NCBI GenBank assembly: GCA_050329415.1
Contig: JBHJOS010000031.1
Location: forward strand, 1-60,366
DNA length: 60,366 nt
Direction: 5' to 3'
From: JANNOG01 sp050329415
GTDB lineage: Bacteria > Actinomycetota > Actinomycetes > Actinomycetales > JBBAYJ01
Position numbers and translations under genes: made by a program. Shown here one piece after another: positions 34,129 through 42,863 of the stretch (position 1 is its first letter; each line of letters begins with the position of its first letter). The notes under the pieces were generated by a model. It did not search any database and had not been told where the DNA came from. It saw nothing but the letters and a program-made list of their open reading frames with translations.

Positions 34129-36138
34129 ATGCCCCCCACCATCGCCCCGCCCCGCACCGCGCGACGCCGAGGCCGCCTCGGCGTCGCAGTGCGAGCTGGA
34201 ACCGCTGCCGTCACCCTCGGCGGACTACTGGTCCCGCTCACCGCAGCTCCCGCCGCCGCCGAACCGCCACCGAACGGTCATGCCTGGCACGAGATCTCCG
34301 ACGAGATCGACGACCTGGTCGAGGAGCTCATCGAGGATCACAACCTGCCCGGAGTCGGCGTCTCGGTCAGCAAGGACGACCGTCTCGTCGTCTCGCGCGG
34401 CTACGGCTACGCCGACGTCGAGGAGGGGATCCCCTTCGGTGAGGACATGCGCAGCAAGTTCGGGTCCAACACCAAGCCGCTCGTCACCGGGCCGGCGGCC
34501 TGGACCGCCGTGACCGACGCCGGGCTCGACCCCGCCACGCTGCGGGTCTACGGACCGGGCAGCGTCTTCGGGTCGGCCTTCGATGACGACATCGAGGCAG
34601 GTGCCGAGGCCACGGGCACTCCGCTGGACTGGTACTACGACATCACCGTGGCGCACCTGATCGACCACCGGTCCGGGTTCAGGAGCAGCGGCGACGGCGA
34701 GGCAGCAGCCGAGATGTTCGGCATCGACGAGGAGGACCTCACGTACGCGCAGTTCCACAGCCACTTCCTGCGGACCCGGGGTCTGTTGTACGAGCCGGGC
34801 GACCCCAGCACCTACGCCGGCAACCCTTATGCCAATCAGGGATACGGGGTCCTGTCGATGGTGGTGGAGACGCTGACCGGGCTCACCTTCCGGGACTACG
34901 CCGATTCGACGATCCTCGCCCCGCGTGGCCTCTCGCCCGAGATTGAGTGGACGTTCGGCCCCGTCACTGCCACGACCGTGATCCCGCACCGACGCGACGG
35001 TGACGGCGACCCCGTCCCGTACGCCGACACCATCGTCAACACCCTCGGGGTCGGCCCCGGTGGCTACCGGGGCTCGACGCGGGACGCCGTCGAGCTCATG
35101 GTGAGCCTGTCGGAGGACCACACCGACGCCGAGCTCGACGCCATGGGCTGGGGCTCCGGCGGCACCCTGCGCCACAGCGGACGCGTCAACGGCGGGACGT
35201 CGCGCGTGACGGTCACGAACGACGGCATCGCGATCGCGCTCCAGACCAACATCAACGACAGCGACGCCCCTCTCACCAGCGTCACCGACGCCATCGTCGA
35301 ACTCGTCCGCGACGCGGAGATCCCCGGGCACTACGACCTCTGGCAGGGCTGCACGCTGCCGGCCGCGACCCCCGGCTCCGCGCAGGTCGCCCGGCACGGC
35401 ATCCCGGCGGGGTCGTACCAGTGCACCGTCGACCAGATGGTCGGCGCCGGGTACCAGGTGGACCGGGTCGACGCCTTCGACGTCGCCGGCACGGTCCGGT
35501 TCAACGCGCTGTTCTCCCCGGCCGAGGGCACCGGCTGGCGTGCATTCCACGGCCTGACCTCAAGCCAGTACCAGACGCTGTTCGACGACCTCACGGCCCG
35601 CGGCTTCCGACCGAGCCAGGTCGACAGCTACCTGTCCGGCCGCAGCGTCCGCTACGCCGGCGTCTTCGCCCGTGAGGCCGGCCCGGAGTTCGCGGCGTAC
35701 CACGGGCTCACGGCGGCCGAGCACCAGGACCGCTTCGACGATCTGACTGCCGACGGGCTGCGGCCGGTCTCGGTCTCGGTCGTCACGGTCGGCGGCACCC
35801 CCCGCTACACCGCGGTCTACGAGGCCGGCGGCGCGGGCAGCTTCCTCATGAGGTCCGGGCTGACCCCCGCCCAGTACCAGGCGGCGTTCGACGACCAGCT
35901 CGCTGCCGGCCAGGTGCCCGTCCACCTCGACGGGTACACCGCCGAGGACGGCACCCCGCGGATCGCGGCCATCTTCGCCACGCAGCCGTGGTCCGTCATC
36001 GCCCATCACGGCCTCACGTCCGCCGAGTACCAGGCCGCCTGGCAGGACGCGACCGCCGACGGTTTCCGGACCCATGTCGTGACCGGGTACGACGGCGGGT
36101 CCGGCCCGCGGTACGCGGCCGTGTGGCAGCAGGGCTGA
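34129..36138 (+). CDS. secreted serine hydrolase (class C beta-lactamase fold) with C-terminal tandem repeats
   Basis: The 669-residue exported protein begins with a signal peptide ending APAAAEP. The N-terminal domain is a penicillin-binding-protein-like serine hydrolase with the SxxK motif in KFGSNTKPL (about 117) and the YxN motif in YANQGYGVL. From about residue 400 come five repeats of about 50 residues with a core like AYHGLTAAEHQDRFDDL (Bacterial tandem repeat domain 1). Such repeats are known in secreted peptidases and beta-lactamase-like proteins. ATG at 34129 has AGGAGG at ideal spacing. A strong terminator follows. Confidence 0.88.
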   Translation: MPPTIAPPRTARRRGRLGVAVRAGTAAVTLGGLLVPLTAAPAAAEPPPNGHAWHEISDEIDDLVEELIEDHNLPGVGVSVSKDDRLVVSRGYGYADVEEGIPFGEDMRSKFGSNTKPLVTGPAAWTAVTDAGLDPATLRVYGPGSVFGSAFDDDIEAGAEATGTPLDWYYDITVAHLIDHRSGFRSSGDGEAAAEMFGIDEEDLTYAQFHSHFLRTRGLLYEPGDPSTYAGNPYANQGYGVLSMVVETLTGLTFRDYADSTILAPRGLSPEIEWTFGPVTATTVIPHRRDGDGDPVPYADTIVNTLGVGPGGYRGSTRDAVELMVSLSEDHTDAELDAMGWGSGGTLRHSGRVNGGTSRVTVTNDGIAIALQTNINDSDAPLTSVTDAIVELVRDAEIPGHYDLWQGCTLPAATPGSAQVARHGIPAGSYQCTVDQMVGAGYQVDRVDAFDVAGTVRFNALFSPAEGTGWRAFHGLTSSQYQTLFDDLTARGFRPSQVDSYLSGRSVRYAGVFAREAGPEFAAYHGLTAAEHQDRFDDLTADGLRPVSVSVVTVGGTPRYTAVYEAGGAGSFLMRSGLTPAQYQAAFDDQLAAGQVPVHLDGYTAEDGTPRIAAIFATQPWSVIAHHGLTSAEYQAAWQDATADGFRTHVVTGYDGGSGPRYAAVWQQG

Positions 36139-36170
36139 CCGGTACCGATTTCGGAACCGGGACGACGCGG

Positions 36171-36211
36171 CCCCGGTCACGCCGCCCCAGCGTGGGGCGG
36201 CGTGACCGGGG
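36171..36211 (+). terminator. strong hairpin terminator
   Basis: Arms 36171-36189 and 36193-36211 are 19-bp perfect complements with a GCG loop, 32 bp after the serine hydrolase stop. The stem alone makes an intrinsic terminator likely. Confidence 0.85.
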
Positions 36212-36357
36212 CCTGCGCCGTTCCGGCCGGGCGTACGGGACGTCACCGGTTGGTCACCGGTACGTCAGATGTCGGTCATGGCTTGAGAGATCAAGCGCTC
36301 CTAGGTTGAACCTTGCGCGCTCCGCCTGCAGGCCGCCCTCAATCGGAAGGAAGGCCC

Positions 36358-37143
36358 ATGCACCTCATGTCTCGCCCCCGACGCACCATGCTCGCCGGAG
36401 TCGGCGTCGCCGCCGCCGCCGTCACCGCCGTCACAGCCGTCACCGGGGCTCCGGCCGCCGTCGCCGACGACGGCTGGCACGCCGGAACCGACCGCGTCTA
36501 CCGGGTGACCATCCTCAACCTCACCGACGGACAGCCGTTCACCCCGCCCGTCGTCGCGACGCACCAGCGCCGGGTCGACGTCTTCGAGGTCGGGAGCCCC
36601 GCGGACGAGGGCGTGGTGGAGATCGCCGAGAACGGGGACACCTCGTTCCTCGAGGAGGCCCTCGCCGGGAACCCCAGGGTCGCCGACGTCCACGTGGGCT
36701 CGGCGCCCGTGCTCTCGAACGTCACAGCCGACGGGGTCCCCGCCGAGTTCCGGAACTTCACGTCCTTCGAGATCACCGCCGATGCGCGGGCGAACCGGCT
36801 CAGCTGGGTATCCATGATCATCTGCTCGAACGACGGCTTCACCGGCGTGGACTCGGTCCGGCTGCCGAACCGCGTCGGCCGCTCCGTCGTCGAGTACACC
36901 GAGGCCTACGACGCCGGCAGCGAGGTCAACAGCCAGCGGTTCGGGGACATCGTGCCCCCGTGCCAGGGACTCGTCGGGGTCACCGGCTCGCCCGGCACCG
37001 GCGCGAGCAACCCGGCCCTCGCCGAGGACGGCGTCATCACCAAGCACCCGAACGTGACCGAGGCGACCGAGGACGGCCTGCAGCCCGAGCCGCACGGGTG
37101 GCAGGGTCCGGTCGCTCAGGTGGTCGTCACCCGCGTCGCCTGA
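36358..37143 (+). CDS. secreted spondin-domain protein
   Basis: The 261-residue exported protein has a signal peptide ending near AVADDGW, then a spondin N-type domain: YRVTILNLTDGQPFTPPVVA, TNTGXEI-type centre, FRNFTSFEITADARANRLSW, SMIICSNDGFTGVDSVRLP and the acidic DAGSEVNSQRFGDIVPPCQG. The fold occurs in animal extracellular matrix proteins and in many bacterial secreted proteins of unknown role. ATG at 36358 has GGAAGGAAGG upstream. It is flanked by strong terminators on both sides and so is its own transcription unit. Confidence 0.88.
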   Translation: MHLMSRPRRTMLAGVGVAAAAVTAVTAVTGAPAAVADDGWHAGTDRVYRVTILNLTDGQPFTPPVVATHQRRVDVFEVGSPADEGVVEIAENGDTSFLEEALAGNPRVADVHVGSAPVLSNVTADGVPAEFRNFTSFEITADARANRLSWVSMIICSNDGFTGVDSVRLPNRVGRSVVEYTEAYDAGSEVNSQRFGDIVPPCQGLVGVTGSPGTGASNPALAEDGVITKHPNVTEATEDGLQPEPHGWQGPVAQVVVTRVA

Positions 37144-37157
37144 CAGGGGACTCCGCC

Positions 37158-37206
37158 CCCGGACGGCGCCGTCGTCGACCTCGGGTCGGCGGCGGCGTCG
37201 TCCGGG
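37158..37206 (+). terminator. long hairpin terminator after spondin gene
   Basis: Arms 37158-37180 and 37184-37206 pair over 23 bp with only three G-U wobbles and a TCG loop, starting 15 bp after the stop. Confidence 0.8.
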
Positions 37207-37249
37207 CGCCGGAACATCCGGTCACCTCCTGCGGGGGGATGATCGGACG

Positions 37250-38176
37250 GTGACGACCTCCCGGGACGCCGTTGCCGCCCTCCTCGCCGACCACGAGCGG
37301 CGGGGTCGGCGCGTCACCGCGGGCGGCCTGGGGTCGTTCGCCCTGGACGAGGGGGCGGGCGAGACCGTGGTCCTCGTGCACGGGGTCCCGGCGTCCTCGT
37401 GGCTCTTCCGCAAGGTGGTACCCGCGCTCGCCGCCCGGGGCCTGCGGGCGGTCGCGCCCGACCTGCCCGGTCAGGGACTCGCGGACCGCCCGGCACCGGC
37501 GGACTTCCCGTACACCTACACCGCGATGGGTCATTGGCTCGGCGAGGCCCTCGACGTCCTGGGAGTCGGCGACGCCCACCTGGTCGTCCACGACTGGGGC
37601 GGGCCGGTGGGTTTGGAGTGGGCCGCCGCGCACCCGGACCGGGTGCGGTCGCTGACCGTCCTCAACACGATGATCGCCGTTGACGTCTTCCGGCGGCCCT
37701 GGTTCATGGCACCGTTCGCCCACCCGGTCGCCGGTCCCGCCTGGCAAGCCGTCACGCGCGGGCCGGTCTTCCGGGAGTTCCTGCGGCGCATCGCCTTCCG
37801 GGACCGCCTGCCCGTGGCCGAGATCGCCGCCTACGAGGCGCTGATGCGACGGGACGACGACGGCCGGGCCTTCCGCGCGATCGTGACCCGGCTCGAACGC
37901 ACCGCCGAGAAGGCGGCGCTGTACCAGGACGTCGTCCGGGACGACCGGCGGCCGGTGCAGGTGGTCTGGGGGGTCGACGACCCGGCTCTCACCCTCGCCA
38001 CCGAGGGCGCCATCGCACGCGCCCTGCGGGCCGACTCCCCCTTCCACCGCCTGCGTGGCCGGCACTTCTTCCCCGACGACCAGTCGGCGGCCCTCGCCCC
38101 CCTGATCGCTCGGTTCGTCGCCGCCACGCCGACAGGTCCTCGCACAACTGGTGAGACAGTGCCCCTTGTCGAGTAG
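37250..38176 (+). CDS. alpha/beta hydrolase with Asp nucleophile (haloalkane dehalogenase/epoxide hydrolase-like)
   Basis: The 308-residue enzyme has the oxyanion motif VVLVHGVPASSWLFRKVVPA, a nucleophile elbow VVHDWGGPVGLEW with Asp in the catalytic place and the adjacent Trp seen in haloalkane dehalogenases, and a C-terminal catalytic His in RGRHFFPDDQS. A cap domain lies at about 140-215. It should hydrolyse a carbon-halogen bond, epoxide or ester; the sequence alone does not decide. A GTG start is used. Confidence 0.85.
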   Translation: MTTSRDAVAALLADHERRGRRVTAGGLGSFALDEGAGETVVLVHGVPASSWLFRKVVPALAARGLRAVAPDLPGQGLADRPAPADFPYTYTAMGHWLGEALDVLGVGDAHLVVHDWGGPVGLEWAAAHPDRVRSLTVLNTMIAVDVFRRPWFMAPFAHPVAGPAWQAVTRGPVFREFLRRIAFRDRLPVAEIAAYEALMRRDDDGRAFRAIVTRLERTAEKAALYQDVVRDDRRPVQVVWGVDDPALTLATEGAIARALRADSPFHRLRGRHFFPDDQSAALAPLIARFVAATPTGPRTTGETVPLVE

Positions 38177-38186
38177 GGACCGGACC

Positions 38187-38801
38187 TCAGGGGGTCAGCG
38201 CGTCGTTCACGGCCGCGGTGTCGGTGAAGTAGAAGTCGTCGCGAACGATCCGCCCGGCCGGGTCGAAGGTGAAGAACTCGACGACGGTGGTGTCCACCTG
38301 CTCGCCCGTTGACACCGCGGTGCGCTCGAACGGACCGCGCAGGATCACCTGGTCGCAGTCGGCCCACAGCTCCGGCTCCGGCACCGCCGCATCCTCGTCC
38401 GGCAGCGCCCAGTACTGCTGCTGCAGGGCGCCGTACTCGCCGTCCACGACCGAGTACGTCCCCTCGTACGGCACGCTGCCGTGGACCTCGACGACCGCGT
38501 CGGGCGAGTAGTACGCCAGTGCCGTCTCGGCATCGCCAGACAACAGCGCGTCGAGGTAGGCCTCGAAGGCCCGGAGGTTCCGCTCCTCCATCGCGGTGCT
38601 GCACCGGGTCCCGCCGTCGCGTCGCGCCTCGCCGGGGCCGGTGTCCTCGCTGACCGACGACGCGGCCGCCCCGGTGACCGGAGTGACGACCGAGCCAACG
38701 GCGGCACCCCCGACGACCAGGGCCGCGGCACCGGCCCCCCCGGCGACGACCATTGCGACCGTCCTCGTCCGACGTCCCAGCCGGGTCATCCTGTGGTCCA
38801 T
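38187..38801 (-). CDS. exported NTF2-like/SnoaL-fold protein
   Basis: The product has 204 residues, with a twin-Arg-containing N-terminus (RRTRTVAMVVAGGAGAAALV) that is a signal peptide or anchor, and a C-terminal NTF2-like domain (AFEAYLDALLSGDAETALAY, DAVVEVHGSVPYEGTY, VVEFFTFDPAGRIVRDDFYF). Such domains bind or isomerise small molecules; no catalytic set is clear here. ATG at 38801 has GGAGG 5 nt upstream. A TetR gene is divergent 134 bp away, suggesting it controls this gene. Confidence 0.8.
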   Translation of the reverse strand: MDHRMTRLGRRTRTVAMVVAGGAGAAALVVGGAAVGSVVTPVTGAAASSVSEDTGPGEARRDGGTRCSTAMEERNLRAFEAYLDALLSGDAETALAYYSPDAVVEVHGSVPYEGTYSVVDGEYGALQQQYWALPDEDAAVPEPELWADCDQVILRGPFERTAVSTGEQVDTTVVEFFTFDPAGRIVRDDFYFTDTAAVNDALTP

Positions 38802-38935
38802 GTCGTCCTCCGTTCCGAGGCACCCGCGGCACCCCTCCACGATTTCCGAGACACTGCTGTACGCGAACGACTGTGACCGCGGGTGTTCCGATTCCGCAAC
38901 AGTGTTGTCTCGATACACAGGGAGTTGACAGGATC

Positions 38936-39517
38936 GTGCCCCGGCACCGCGAGGACCGCATCGACGAATCGGTGCTCCCGCTCGCGCTGGAGTCCTTCCT
39001 CGACCGTGGCGTGGACGGGACCATCGTCGTCGACATCGCGCGCCGCGCCCGGGTGAGCCGGCAGAGCATCTACCGCCGCTGGCCGACCCGGGAGGCGCTC
39101 GTGCTGGCTGCGCTCGACACCGCGCCCGCGACGTTGCCCGAACCGCGCGGGACCACCCTGCGCGACCGTCTGATCAGTCTGCTGTCGAGCATCGACATCG
39201 GCCGGGTCGCCTCCCGCTTCGCTGCGTTCGCCGCCCGTGCCCCGGCCGAGTCGCAGCGGTACCCCGAAGTGGCCCGGCGCGCGGTCGAACGGCTCGTGGG
39301 CCCTCGCCACGCCCAGCTCGTCGCGGAGCTGCGCGCCGGAGCGGCCCGGGGCGAGCTCGACGCGGACATCGACGTCCTGCTCCTGGCGGACGTGCTCACC
39401 TCGCCGCCGATGTTCCGGATGCTCGTCCCACCGATCACCGACGGTGCGCAGGATCGGGTGCCGGTCGACGTCCCGGCGCTCGTCGACCTCGTGCTGCGCG
39501 GCGCCGCACCGGGGTGA
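38936..39517 (+). CDS. TetR/AcrR family regulator
   Basis: The 193-residue regulator has an N-terminal HTH (VDGTIVVDIARRARVSRQSI, then YRRWPTREAL) and a helical ligand domain. It is divergent from the NTF2-like gene. Between them, CGAGACACTG (38847) and the near complement CAGTGTTGTCTCG (38900) could be half-sites, although they are 43 bp apart. GTG at 38936 places the HTH at the usual distance from the N-terminus. Confidence 0.88.
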   Translation: MPRHREDRIDESVLPLALESFLDRGVDGTIVVDIARRARVSRQSIYRRWPTREALVLAALDTAPATLPEPRGTTLRDRLISLLSSIDIGRVASRFAAFAARAPAESQRYPEVARRAVERLVGPRHAQLVAELRAGAARGELDADIDVLLLADVLTSPPMFRMLVPPITDGAQDRVPVDVPALVDLVLRGAAPG

Positions 39518-39713
39518 CCGGAGCGCGACCGTGCGCGAGACCGAGGGCGGGCGAGCCGCTCGCCCCGCTCGACGGCGGGCTCGTGCTCAACCTGCTTCGC
39601 GACGACCGGTAACCCGGCCGCAGCTACGGTCCGCGGACGGGGCGCTCCGCTGCCGGGGACTCGTCGACTGGGCGCGCTGCGGGCAGGAGGCCGGCGGGGG
39701 CCGATCGCCCGCC

Positions 39714-40325
39714 TCAGGTGAGGACGGTGGCTCCTGCGGGTGACCTGGAGAGGCCATCGAGGAACGACTCGACGCGCTTCCAGAGGAGCTCGGCCGACTC
39801 GGCGTCGTACTCCTCCGGAAGGCCCGGATCCGTGAACAGATGACCGCCGGAGGGGTAGTCGTGGAACTCGACCGGCGCGCCGGAGGCGCGGGCCACGGCG
39901 AGGAAGCCATCGACCCACGCCTGGTCACGGAAGGGGTCGGCCGAGGAGTAGTGGAGCTGGACCGGCACGCTCGACGGCCACGCCGGGGCGCCGAGGAACG
40001 GCAGCGGAAGCGCACCTGAGAGCAGCACCACGCCTGCGACGGGCCGGTGGAGCGCGACGTGTTCGGCCATCCCCGCGCCGTTGGAGAACCCGGCGACCAC
40101 GAAGCCGTCGGGCATGGTCGAGGTCGCGTCGAGGGCGGACTGCAGGAGCGCAGGGAAGCCGATCGACTCGACGTGCTGACGGGCCGTCTCGTAGTCGTCG
40201 AAGGACTCCCCGTCGTACTGGTCGATGACGTGGACGTCGTGACCGGCCCGGCGCAGCCGGGTCGCTGCGTCGTCGACACCGGTGCGGACGCCGAGGGCGG
40301 AGGGGAACAGGGCGATGTCGAGCAT
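39714..40325 (-). CDS. dienelactone hydrolase family protein
   Basis: The 203-residue alpha/beta-hydrolase has the elbow VAGFSNGAGMAEHV with a Ser nucleophile, an Asp in HYSSADPFRD and a His in YPSGGHLFTD. In the wider family Ser or Cys variants hydrolyse lactones or esters. ATG at 40325 has GGGAG upstream. It is divergent from a TetR gene with an operator-like sequence between the two starts, so it is likely repressed by that regulator. Confidence 0.87.
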   Translation of the reverse strand: MLDIALFPSALGVRTGVDDAATRLRRAGHDVHVIDQYDGESFDDYETARQHVESIGFPALLQSALDATSTMPDGFVVAGFSNGAGMAEHVALHRPVAGVVLLSGALPLPFLGAPAWPSSVPVQLHYSSADPFRDQAWVDGFLAVARASGAPVEFHDYPSGGHLFTDPGLPEEYDAESAELLWKRVESFLDGLSRSPAGATVLT

Positions 40326-40342
40326 GGAGGTCTCCCGTGAGT

Positions 40343-40374
40343 TGTACGTCGTCCAATAACTGTACGATGTACAA
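40343..40374. promoter_or_regulatory. operator-like TGTAC repeats between divergent genes
   Basis: TTGTAC at 40343-40348 and the inverted repeat TGTAC-GAT-GTACA at 40361-40373 fill the 56-bp gap between the hydrolase and TetR starts. They probably bind the TetR protein and cover both promoters. Confidence 0.55.
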
Positions 40375-40381
40375 TTGGGTC

Positions 40382-40969
40382 GTGTCAACGCAGCGGACTC
40401 CGGGGCAGCGGGCTGGACTGGACGCCCAACAGGTCCTCGACGCCGCGCTGGCGGTGCTGCGCGAGGGCGGCCTCGCATCGCTGAGCATGCGTGCCGTGGC
40501 ACGACGGCTCGGGGTGGCGCCCAACGCGCTGTACAGCCACGTGCCGGGCAAGGACGGGCTGCTCGACGCCGTGCTCGACGGCGTGCTCGGGGAGGTCCCG
40601 CTGCCGAGCGACGAGTCCGTCGCCGGGGACCCGCTCGGCGCGGTCCGTTCGATCATGCTCGACAGCTATGACGTGCTCCTGGCGCATCCCGGTCTGATGC
40701 CGGCCTACCTCGATCGACAAGGTGCGCGGGGCGTCTATGCCCGACGGCTGGGCGTGGTGACCATGGGCGCTCTGGGCACCGCCGGGCTCGACGAGACGGC
40801 GGCCGCAGAGGCGATGCGCGTCCTCATCCTCAACACCGTCGGCTTCGCAGCCTTCGCTGCCCGACCGGACGGTGCAGGTCCGGGGCTCATCACCGCGCCA
40901 GAACTCCGCCGGAACTTCGAGCGAAGCCTGGACTGGCTGTTCGCCGGATTCGCCCCCGTGACGGGATGA
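40382..40969 (+). CDS. TetR/AcrR family regulator
   Basis: The 195-residue regulator has the HTH LSMRAVARRLGVAPNALYSH followed by VPGKDGLLDAVLDGVLG, and a C-terminal TetR domain. GTG at 40382 has no ribosome site, so the mRNA may be leaderless; an upstream ATG at 40367 lies inside the operator. Its stop overlaps the ATG of the broken TfoX-like gene. It probably represses the divergent dienelactone hydrolase. Confidence 0.87.
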   Translation: MSTQRTPGQRAGLDAQQVLDAALAVLREGGLASLSMRAVARRLGVAPNALYSHVPGKDGLLDAVLDGVLGEVPLPSDESVAGDPLGAVRSIMLDSYDVLLAHPGLMPAYLDRQGARGVYARRLGVVTMGALGTAGLDETAAAEAMRVLILNTVGFAAFAARPDGAGPGLITAPELRRNFERSLDWLFAGFAPVTG

Positions 40970-41305
40970 CATCCCCGGTCGAGGTGTTCGAGGCGGTCGC
41001 CGCGCGGGCGGCGCTCCGGCCGGGAGTGGCTCGCAACGCTCGGGGCAGATCTGGTCCTCGGCGGTGGCGTCCGTGCCATGACGAGCAAGGGCGCGATCGT
41101 CGTCAGACTCGACCCGCCCCGGGTCCGGGAACCGGTCGCGGACGGCACGGGCCGGCACTACAAGGGCCAGGTCAACGCCTGGCTGGAGCTCGCTCCGCGG
41201 CTGTCCGCCGAGCGCTGCCGAGTACTCGTCGACGAGGCGCTCCGGCCGCCTCCGCAGGACCGGGGTCGCGGGCGTGGGACTGCCGGTGCTCACAGTGACC
41301 GGTGA
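40966..41305 (+). pseudogene. TfoX-like small protein, frameshifted
   Basis: ATG at 40966 overlaps the TetR stop and starts an N-terminus of TfoX type (VEVFEAVAARAALRPGVAR). The continuation is in another frame: LGADLVLGGGVRAMTSKG, then AIVVRLDPPRVREPVADGTG and NAWLELAPRLSAERCRVLVD. A frameshift near 41030-41060 therefore separates the two halves. The 3' end overlaps the HemK-like gene on the other strand by 134 bp. Family call is by residual similarity and is moderate. Confidence 0.5.
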
Positions 41306-42071
41306 CGACCGTGGACCCGTGCGCCTCGGACGTCACCGCCCGGGTGGCGAAGCCGAGGCGGTCAAGCAGCAGCTCGGTGCGGTCGACCTGCCGGTCTGCG
41401 ACCTCGACCGCGAGGAACCCGCCGGGGGACAGCCACTGCGTCGCGCCGCGGGCGATCTGCTCGACCACGGCGAGGCCGCGCGACCCGCCGTCGAGCGCAA
41501 CCGGCGGCTCGAACTCGCGGGCCTCCGACGACAACAACCGGATCTCCTCGGTCGGGACGTACGGCGGGCTGGCCACCACGAGGTCGATCCGGCGACGCAG
41601 CCGACGGGGCAGGGCCCGGAACAGGTTTCCCTGGTGGACGGCAGCGCCGAACGGCGAGAGGTTCCGCCGGGCGCAGGCCACCGCCCTGGCGTCGATGTCG
41701 ACGGCGTGCAGGCGGACCTGGGGCAGCTCGGCGACGAGCGCGGCCCCGATCGCGCCGCTGCCGCAGCACAGGTCGACGACCACCGCTGTCCCGGCCGGAC
41801 CGGTGAGGCATCGGACCAGGGACCCGGCCTCCCGGACGAGGAGCGCACTCCCGGCCCGCGGCACGAAGACCCCCCGGTCGACGGCGAGCCGCAGACCGTG
41901 GAAGTCCGCCCAGCCGACCACGTGCTCCAGCGGCTCGCCGGCCACCCGGCGGGCGATCATCGTCCGCAGCTCGTCCGCCGTCCTCGCGGCGCCGACCAGG
42001 AGCGCTGCCTCCTCCGCGGCGTGCACGCACCCGGCAACGGCCAGCTGCCTCGCGATGGACGTGGTGGTCAA
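41172..42071 (-). CDS. protein N5-glutamine methyltransferase-like (HemK/PrmC family)
   Basis: The 299-residue S-adenosylmethionine methyltransferase has an N-terminal helical domain (AGEPLEHVVGWADFHGLRLA), the SAM motif VVVDLCCGSGAIGAALVAEL and the catalytic-loop motif as SPPYVPTEE, with Ser replacing the usual Asn of NPPY. PrmC modifies release-factor Gln, but this shorter actinobacterial branch is often annotated only as putative. A TTG start is used. The last about 40 residues are Arg/Ala-rich, go beyond the fold and overlap the TfoX remnant. Confidence 0.8.
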   Translation of the reverse strand: MTTTSIARQLAVAGCVHAAEEAALLVGAARTADELRTMIARRVAGEPLEHVVGWADFHGLRLAVDRGVFVPRAGSALLVREAGSLVRCLTGPAGTAVVVDLCCGSGAIGAALVAELPQVRLHAVDIDARAVACARRNLSPFGAAVHQGNLFRALPRRLRRRIDLVVASPPYVPTEEIRLLSSEAREFEPPVALDGGSRGLAVVEQIARGATQWLSPGGFLAVEVADRQVDRTELLLDRLGFATRAVTSEAHGSTVVTGHCEHRQSHARDPGPAEAAGAPRRRVLGSARRTAAERAPARR

Positions 42072-42162
42072 GAGGCCACCCTCTCATTGCCATCGGGTGG
42101 CAGGACCCGATCCAGGCCCTTTGGTCCTCGCACGACGGTTACGGCGCCTGCACCGTGTGTGA

Positions 42163-42582
42163 ATGGCTGGCGCGCTGCCCGACGACATGGTCGACCTCGA
42201 CACGAGTCGCTGCTGGGAGTTCCTGCGCGCGAACGACCTGGGGCGGCTGGCCGTCGTCATCGACGACGGGCCCGAGATCTTCCCGGTCGACTACGCCGTC
42301 GACGGGGACCGCCTCCTCATCCGGACCGCGGCCGGTACGAAACTCTTCGCAGCCGACGGCCGGGACGTCGCCTTCGAGATCGACGGCACGGACACCCGAC
42401 AGGACGGCGAACACGCCTGGAGCGTGGTGGCCAAGGGCGTGGCCGAGGACATCCGCGACGCCGCCGAACTGGCCCACCTGGCCATCCGGGGGCCGCGACC
42501 ACGCTGGCGCTCGGTCAAGCCACACGTCCTCGCCGTCCACGTCACATCGGTCACCGGCCGGATGTTCCCCCTCGACCGGTAG
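42163..42582 (+). CDS. pyridoxamine 5'-phosphate oxidase family flavin-binding protein
   Basis: This 139-residue split-barrel protein (WEFLRANDLGRLAVVIDDGP, EIFPVDYAVDGDRLLIRTAA, KLFAADGRDVAFEIDG, AWSVVAKGVAEDI) belongs to the FMN/F420-binding group common in actinobacteria. It probably reduces or binds small aromatic compounds. It is divergent from the HemK-like gene. No strong ribosome site is seen, so the start may instead be the ATG at 42187. Confidence 0.82.
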   Translation: MAGALPDDMVDLDTSRCWEFLRANDLGRLAVVIDDGPEIFPVDYAVDGDRLLIRTAAGTKLFAADGRDVAFEIDGTDTRQDGEHAWSVVAKGVAEDIRDAAELAHLAIRGPRPRWRSVKPHVLAVHVTSVTGRMFPLDR

Positions 42583-42599
42583 CGGAGCGTCGGCCGTGG

Positions 42600-42692
42600 G
42601 CGGTCGCGCCGGCGGAGAGGCCGTCCCCACACGAACAGCCTGCCGCCGACCTTCCACGCGGGGCAGCCGCCGTGGGAAGGCACCTTCGTGAC
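42600..42692 (-). pseudogene. MmcQ/YjbR-like gene fragment
   Basis: A minus-strand frame reads VTKVPSHGGCPAWKVGGRLF then VWGRPLRR, closely like the core of MmcQ/YjbR proteins. Neither the start nor the rest of the domain is present. It lies in the gap between the flavin-binding protein and the DUF559-like gene and seems to be a relic. Confidence 0.45.
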
Positions 42693-42863
42693 ACCGGACA
42701 CCGGACATCGAGACGGCGAGCCGACGGACGTCGCCCCAGGTGGCCAAAGGTTGATCGTGCGCACCGGGCGGGCGGGCTGTCCACAGGGTGCGGGGCGCAC
42801 GCCGGTCCACAGCTGCGGGGGCGGGCACCGGGCGGGCAGGTCGCGGGCGAGCACCGTGGCGGG

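Noticed and set aside
41274..42863. Continuous plus-strand frame in front of the DUF559-like gene
   Set aside because: It is antisense to the HemK-like gene and out of frame with the flavin-binding protein; only the part from 42864 matches a protein family.
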